Assembly (NCBI RefSeq): GCF_000026145.1
Contig: NC_009445.1
Span: 558,001-622,000 of the forward strand
DNA: 64,000 nt
Direction: 5' to 3'
From: Bradyrhizobium sp. ORS 278
Lineage (GTDB): Bacteria; Pseudomonadota; Alphaproteobacteria; Rhizobiales; Xanthobacteraceae
Part shown: positions 59,299 to 64,000 of the stretch, piece after piece
How positions within the stretch are numbered: the stretch's first letter is position 1
Layout: each line of letters starts with the position of its first letter
Made by a program: the position numbers and the translations under genes
Notes under the pieces: generated by a model
Seen by the model: only the letters and a program-made list of their open reading frames with translations
What the model was told of the DNA's origin: nothing
The model's database searches: none

Positions 59299-60480
59299 GT
59301 GCTCTCGACAGGATCTGTCACCGCCGGGCGCTGCAGCCTGCCGCCCTCCCTGCTGTTCAGGAGCCCGCCCCGGCGAAATGGCCTGCCGTCGCTGGCCCCG
59401 CTCGATCCCGACCGTTTCGAGCGGCGCGGCCGCCACAACAGGCTGCGCATCGGCAATTTCATCACCTTCTCCGGCTCGCCCGGCATCTGGGGGCCGGCGG
59501 CGACCAACAGCGCGCTGCTCGCGGTCTCGGAGATCAACCGCCGCGGCGGCATCCTCGGCCGCGAGATCGAATTGTCGTTCTACGATTCCGGCGGCCCGGT
59601 GGATGACGTGGTCGCGCGCGCCCGCGACGCGCTCGATTTCGACGACATCGATGTCGTGATGGGCTCGCATATCAGCGCCGTGCGGCTGGGGCTGCGCCGG
59701 CTCACGCGCGGCCGCATCCCCTATATCTATACGCCGGTCTATGAAGGTGGCGAGCGCACCCCGGGCGTGATGGCGATCGGCGAGACGCCGCACAGCCAGA
59801 CCCGACCCGCCATTCACTGGCTGGCGGAGAACAAGGGCGCCAAGCGCTGGTACCTGATCGGCAGTGACTATGTCTGGCCATGGCAGGCGCATCGTTCGAC
59901 GAAGACCTACATCACCGAGGCCGGCGGCCAGGTCGTCGGCGAAGAGTTCGTGCCGGTCGGCGAGGACGATCACGAGGCGCATCTGGCGCGCATCCGCGCC
60001 GCCAAGCCCGACGTCGTGCTGATCTCGCTGATCGGCACCGACAGCATCACCTTCAACCGCGCCTTCGGCGAGTCCGGCCTCGCAGCGACGACCCTCCGCT
60101 TGGCCGGGGCGGTCGATGAGACCGTGCTGCTCGGCATCGGTGCCGACAACGCCGAGAACCTCTATTCCGCTTCGGGCTACTTCAACTGCATCGGCTCCAA
60201 GGCCAATGACGACTTCATGAGCCTGTATACCGCGATGTTCGGCGCCAATGCGCCGCCGGTCGGCTCGGTCGGCCAGTCGAACTACGAAGGCCTGCGCTTC
60301 CTGAAGGCCGCCGCGGAGCGAGCCGGCTCATTGTCCTTGCACCCGCTCGCCGCCGCCAGCCGCAACATCGTCTATTCCGGCCCGCGCGGCGACGTCACCC
60401 TCCGCCACGGCCGCGCCGCCATGGCCATGCATCTCGCCGCAGCCGACGGATTGGATTTCAGGATCATCCGCACGTTCTGA
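59299..60480 (+). CDS. AmiC-like amide-binding protein (no signal peptide)
   Basis: About 393 residues. Type 1 periplasmic-binding fold of the AmiC/FmdD (amide/urea) group: LRIGNFITFSGSPGIWGPAATNSALLAVSEINRRGGILGREI, DVVMGSHISAVRLGLRRL, IGSDYVWPWQAHRSTK and VLISLIGTDSITFNRAF. AmiC is a cytosolic ligand sensor; other members are ABC transporter receptors. No signal peptide is seen and no permease genes adjoin, so a cytosolic sensor is plausible. The GTG at 59299 has AAGGAG five bases upstream; the frame begins at 59248. Confidence 0.82.
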   Translation: MLSTGSVTAGRCSLPPSLLFRSPPRRNGLPSLAPLDPDRFERRGRHNRLRIGNFITFSGSPGIWGPAATNSALLAVSEINRRGGILGREIELSFYDSGGPVDDVVARARDALDFDDIDVVMGSHISAVRLGLRRLTRGRIPYIYTPVYEGGERTPGVMAIGETPHSQTRPAIHWLAENKGAKRWYLIGSDYVWPWQAHRSTKTYITEAGGQVVGEEFVPVGEDDHEAHLARIRAAKPDVVLISLIGTDSITFNRAFGESGLAATTLRLAGAVDETVLLGIGADNAENLYSASGYFNCIGSKANDDFMSLYTAMFGANAPPVGSVGQSNYEGLRFLKAAAERAGSLSLHPLAAASRNIVYSGPRGDVTLRHGRAAMAMHLAAADGLDFRIIRTF

Positions 60481-60564
60481 CGCGCGATGCGGAGGACGGC
60501 TGCGTGTCGACGCGTCGTTGAATGCACGAACTGTCGACGCAAGCGATTCGGCTAATTCGTTTCT

Positions 60565-60656
60565 CCGTCATGCCCGGGCTTGTCCCGGGCATCCACGTCG
60601 TCCGAGCATGCCGAGCGGCATGGATGGCTGGGACAAGCCCGGCCATGACGACGGAG
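60565..60656. repeat. Inverted pair of palindromes
   Basis: ccgtcatgcccgggcttgtc... (60565-60597) faces a unit at 60620-60656 (tggatggctgggacaagccc...). The outermost tttctccgtc/gacggagaaa ends also pair. Related to the pair at 41282. It separates the convergent AmiC-like and MHYT genes. Confidence 0.8.
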
Positions 60657-60681
60657 AAACAAGCGAGGGCGAGGTCTGTGA

Positions 60682-62754
60682 TCAGGCGGCTGCGGCGTCC
60701 TTCATCGTCTCGCTTGGTGCCTGCGAAACTCGGACGTCCCGGATCATCCGGCTGATCGCTTCGTTCGGCATCGGCTTGCCGAACAGAAATCCCTGCACGC
60801 TGGTGCAGCCTTCCTCGCGCAGAAAGGCGAGGTGCTGCTCGGTCTCGACGCCTTCGGCGAGCACGGGAATGTTCAGGCTGCGGCCCAACAGCAGCGTCGC
60901 CTTGACGATCGCCGCGGCATGCACGCTGGTCTCGACCGACTGGATGAAGCTCTTGTCGACCTTGATCTTGTCGAACGGAAACACCTGCAGGGTCGACAGC
61001 GACGAATAGCCGGTGCCGAAATCGTCCATGGCCACGGTGACGCCGATTCCCTTCAGCGCCTGCATCACCTGCAGAGCGTGCTGGCGGTCGGCGATGATCC
61101 CCGTTTCGGTCAGCTCGATCTCCAGCCGATCCGGCGCCAGCCCCGTCTCGCGCAGCACCTCGGCGACGCGCCTCGGCAGATCGTGGTTGAGCTGCATCGG
61201 GGCGACGTTGACGGCGACCTTGAACGGCTGGCTCCAGCTCGCGGCGGTCGCGCAGGCGGTGCGCAGCACCCAATCGCCGATGTCGACGATCAGCCCCGTC
61301 TGCTCGGCCATCGGGATGAAATCGTTCGGCGGCACGCGGCCCTTCACCGGATGATTCCAGCGCAGCAGCGCCTCGAAGCCGATGATCTCGCCGCTCCTCG
61401 TGTCGTTCTGCACCTGGTAGTGCAGCTCGAACTCGTTGCGCACCAGCGCGCGCTTCAAGTCGATGGCGAGCTCGGCGCGGCGCCGGCTGGCCTCGTCCAT
61501 CGACGGTTCGTAGGTGCAGATCTTGCCCTGGCCGAGGCTCTTGGCGCGATACATGGCCAGGTCGGCACGGGTGAGCAATTCGTCCGCCGTCAAGCCGTGC
61601 TCGGGATGGAGCGCGACGCCGATGCTGCAGCCGACGGACAGGCTCCGTTCCTCCCACTCGACGGGCGCGAGCACCAGCGCGCGCATGCGCTCGGCGAACC
61701 TGGCGGCCTCGGCGCGCGCGAAGATCTCGCTCTTGACGGCGACGAACTCGTCGCCGCCGATCCGCGCCAGGAACTCGCCCGGCTGCAGCGTGGACGCAAT
61801 CCGCTGCGCGATCGCCGTCAGCACGGCATCTCCTGCGGCGTGGCCATGCGCGTCGTTGATGTCCTTGAAACGGTCGAGGTCGATCGCGAGCACGACCAGA
61901 TGCGCGGTTTCGTCGCCCTCCGTCAGCAATGGCGCGAGTCGCTGCGCGAGGCCGTTGCGGTTGGCCAGGCCGGTCAGCGGGTCCTGCAGGGCCAGCTGCC
62001 GATAGCCCTCGACCGCCTCCTGCGTCGCCTGCATGTCGATCATGTAGGCCGACGCCGCCATGGCCATGATCAGTCCGATGCCGGTGACGATGCTGATCAG
62101 CATCACGCTGTCGGAGAGCGCCTGCGCGGGCGCCTCTGCCCCGGCCATCGGCACCAAGGTCAGCGCCGCCATGCCGGTGAAATGCAGGCTCAGGATTGCA
62201 AGGACCATGGCGAGCGAGCCGCCATATTTGCAGAAGCGCGTCACCGGACGCGCGATGCGGTTCGCGGCGACCGCGCCGAATCCGATCGCCAGAAACAGCG
62301 ACAACCAGATCGCCGGCGGGTGCCACGTCCTGACGCCGTCGAGATTCAGCGCGCTCATGCCCGTGTAGTGCATCGCGGCGATGCCGAAGCCGAAGAGAGC
62401 GCCGCCGATCTCGATCAGCGGGCCGCGCTGCGTGCGCGTCGTGACGAAGAAACCGAGCCAGGAGAACAGCACGGCGAGGCCGAGCGAGGCGAATGTCAGG
62501 CCCGCTTCGAACGAGCGGTTGCCGGGCGCGTCATAGCCGAGGATCGCGGCGAAATGCGTCGTCCATACCGTGCCGCCGGCGACCAGTCCGGCCAGGAACA
62601 GCAGGTGAAGCCGGCGCAGCCCGGTGTTGCGGCGGACACGGGCGAGCAATCGCATCGAGAGAATCGAGCCGAGCACGCACACCAGAAGCGCAGCGGCGAC
62701 ATAGCGGAGGTCATGATCGGCAGGCAGGCAGGACAGGATCGTCATCATCGGCAA
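60682..62754 (-). CDS. MHYT-GGDEF-EAL c-di-GMP enzyme
   Basis: 690 residues. An N-terminal MHYT sensor (about 15-235) has seven membrane helices with the His motifs THF, MHYTGM and LHFTGM that may bind copper or gas ligands. A GGDEF domain (about 250-420, RIGGDEFVAV intact) and an EAL domain (about 435-680: GFEALLRW, ELTETG, MDDFGTGYSSL, KVDKSF, LAEGVET) follow. Both activities seem possible. Third c-di-GMP protein in the window. Confidence 0.94.
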   Translation of the reverse strand: MPMMTILSCLPADHDLRYVAAALLVCVLGSILSMRLLARVRRNTGLRRLHLLFLAGLVAGGTVWTTHFAAILGYDAPGNRSFEAGLTFASLGLAVLFSWLGFFVTTRTQRGPLIEIGGALFGFGIAAMHYTGMSALNLDGVRTWHPPAIWLSLFLAIGFGAVAANRIARPVTRFCKYGGSLAMVLAILSLHFTGMAALTLVPMAGAEAPAQALSDSVMLISIVTGIGLIMAMAASAYMIDMQATQEAVEGYRQLALQDPLTGLANRNGLAQRLAPLLTEGDETAHLVVLAIDLDRFKDINDAHGHAAGDAVLTAIAQRIASTLQPGEFLARIGGDEFVAVKSEIFARAEAARFAERMRALVLAPVEWEERSLSVGCSIGVALHPEHGLTADELLTRADLAMYRAKSLGQGKICTYEPSMDEASRRRAELAIDLKRALVRNEFELHYQVQNDTRSGEIIGFEALLRWNHPVKGRVPPNDFIPMAEQTGLIVDIGDWVLRTACATAASWSQPFKVAVNVAPMQLNHDLPRRVAEVLRETGLAPDRLEIELTETGIIADRQHALQVMQALKGIGVTVAMDDFGTGYSSLSTLQVFPFDKIKVDKSFIQSVETSVHAAAIVKATLLLGRSLNIPVLAEGVETEQHLAFLREEGCTSVQGFLFGKPMPNEAISRMIRDVRVSQAPSETMKDAAAA

Positions 62755-62992
62755 TGAACCCCTACGCAGGCCAGCTACGAACCGAGCTGCGCCGCGTTTT
62801 GGCGCGCCGGGATCGCGGTTAGCAAAGCGTCAATACGGGCAGAGAGTCGGCCCGTCCCGAGTCATGCACGAGGTCTGGAAGCTGAAGATTAAGGCGCGGG
62901 CCTCCTGGTGGCGTAATTCATGTGGAACCAGAGTCATCGTGACGAAAGCACCAACGCGCCGCGACACTCTGTGCGGAGCTGGAACCTGCCGG

Positions 62993-64000
62993 CTATCTGC
63001 TCGCGACGTTGCCGGGCAATGCGTAGGCGCGGACATAGTCACCGAGCTTGGTGCCGAACGAACCGTGGCCGCCATCGACGGTGACGACATACTGCCTGCC
63101 GCCGGCTTCGTACGTCATCGGCGTCGACTGGCCGCCGGCCGGCAGGCGGTCCTGCCAGAGCAGCCGGCCATCCTTGACGTCGAAGGCGCGGATGTAGTCG
63201 TCCATCGTGCCGGTGAGGAAGGCGACGCCGCCCGCGGTCACCATCGGGCCGCCGAGCATCGGCACGCCCAGCTTGAACGGCAGTGGCACGGGGGCCTGGT
63301 CGCGAATGGTGCCGACGCGGTGCTGCCAGACGATCTGGTTGGTCTTGAGATCGATGGCGGCGAGGCTGCCCCAGGGCGGGGCCATGCAGGGGATTCCGAG
63401 CGGTGACAGGAAGATGCCGAGATCGACGCCATAGGGCGTGCCGTACATCGGCTGCACGCCGAGCTCGGTGCCCGGCGGATGCGCGGAGTTCGGCGCCGCC
63501 GGATTGTCCTTGCCGCGCGGCACCAGCCGCGACACGAACGGGATCGATTGCGGATTGGCGATCGCGATCTTCCTGACGGGATCGATCGCGATGCCGCCCC
63601 ATTCGAACATGCCGAAATCGCCGGGATAGACCAGCGTGCCCTGCTCGGAGGGCGGCGTGAACGGGCCCTCGTAGCGCAGCCGCTTGAACTTGATACGGCA
63701 GGCGAGCTGATCGAACATCGTCGCGCCCCACATCTGCGCGCCTGTCAGCTGGTTGCGCGGACGGAAGCTCAGCTCGGAGAATGGCTGAGTCGGTGACAGA
63801 TGATCGCCGGGCGCCGCACCTTGCGGCACAGGCTTTTCGGGCGCGGGGACCAGCAGGTGCCCGTCGCGGCGGTCGAGCACGAAGATGTTGCCGGTCTTGG
63901 CCGGCACATAGATCGCCGGCACCACGCCGTCTTGGCCTGGCATGTCGACCAGACTCGGCTGCGACGGCATGTCCATGTCCCAGAGATCGTGATGCACGTT
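62993..64000 (-). CDS. gcd: Membrane PQQ-dependent dehydrogenase (glucose-type), partial
   Basis: The final ~336 residues of a quinoprotein dehydrogenase whose N-terminal half lies beyond the right edge. VHHDLWDMDMPSQPSLVDM, GNIFVLDRRDGHLLVPAPEKPVPQGAAPGD, GPFTPPSEQGTLVYPGDFGMFEWGGIAIDP and PWGSLAAIDLKTNQIVWQHRVGT are beta-propeller blades of the mGDH type, with PQQ-domain W motifs (IVWQH, LLWQD). The family oxidises glucose to gluconolactone in the periplasm and passes electrons to ubiquinone. Identity of the exact sugar substrate is inferred. Confidence 0.9.
   Translation of the reverse strand, partial: NVHHDLWDMDMPSQPSLVDMPGQDGVVPAIYVPAKTGNIFVLDRRDGHLLVPAPEKPVPQGAAPGDHLSPTQPFSELSFRPRNQLTGAQMWGATMFDQLACRIKFKRLRYEGPFTPPSEQGTLVYPGDFGMFEWGGIAIDPVRKIAIANPQSIPFVSRLVPRGKDNPAAPNSAHPPGTELGVQPMYGTPYGVDLGIFLSPLGIPCMAPPWGSLAAIDLKTNQIVWQHRVGTIRDQAPVPLPFKLGVPMLGGPMVTAGGVAFLTGTMDDYIRAFDVKDGRLLWQDRLPAGGQSTPMTYEAGGRQYVVTVDGGHGSFGTKLGDYVRAYALPGNVASR

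Overview
The window is high-GC (about 65-70% in the housekeeping genes) alphaproteobacterial chromosome. Gene content and order point to Bradyrhizobium or a close relative: ispG, ispA, mtgA, rpmF, phaR-phaA-phaB, prmC-prfA-ptsP-lysC, ubiG, argJ-ppiC-secA, a DUF4167 protein, and a PQQ glucose dehydrogenase. Many paired palindromic REP-type repeats between genes fit the same group. I had no database access, so the genus is an inference from family recognition.

Layout. 1-2.8 kb: the end of a Zur-type regulator, an EamA permease and ispG. 2.9-7.9 kb: an accessory patch. It holds a roughly 48% GC gene for an 867-residue STAND NTPase with a HEPN-like N-terminal motif, a GNAT acetyltransferase, a ParE-type toxin/antitoxin pair, and a 0.9 kb repeat-rich gap with a long multi-hairpin element. 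7.9-16.2 kb: a CPA1 antiporter, a caspase-fold periplasmic protein, ispA, mtgA and rpmF. 16.4-24.6 kb: two c-di-GMP proteins around the polyhydroxybutyrate genes phaR, phaA and phaB. 24.6-35.8 kb: gloB, a methyltransferase, the DUF4167 protein, translation termination genes (prmC, prfA), the nitrogen phosphotransferase enzyme I (ptsP), aspartate kinase and ubiG. 35.8-41.8 kb: a GIY-YIG gene bracketed by exact inverted repeats, two EamA permeases, an overlapping DUF1178-nitrilase-glutaredoxin operon, comF and mutT. 41.9-44.8 kb: tandem TadE/TadG-like von Willebrand A proteins. 44.8-50.5 kb: argJ, a parvulin and secA. 50.8-56.7 kb: a family 3 glycosidase, a flavin monooxygenase, a doubly broken glycerophosphodiesterase and an acyl-CoA synthetase. 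57-58.4 kb: an IS1182-type insertion sequence. 58.7-64 kb: a MarR regulator divergent from an AmiC-like binding protein, an MHYT-GGDEF-EAL protein, and the 3' part of a glucose dehydrogenase gene.

The strongest candidate for something undescribed is the HEPN-STAND-helical-repeat protein at 2961-5564. Its architecture fits nucleotide-switch immune proteins that cleave RNA, and its low GC suggests horizontal acquisition. Secondary points of interest are the GIY-YIG gene framed by 36-bp inverted repeats, the structured element at 7582-7689, the stacked palindromes between the MarR gene and the leaderless AmiC-like gene, and the 10-bp-phased TGGAAC triplet upstream of the first von Willebrand A gene.
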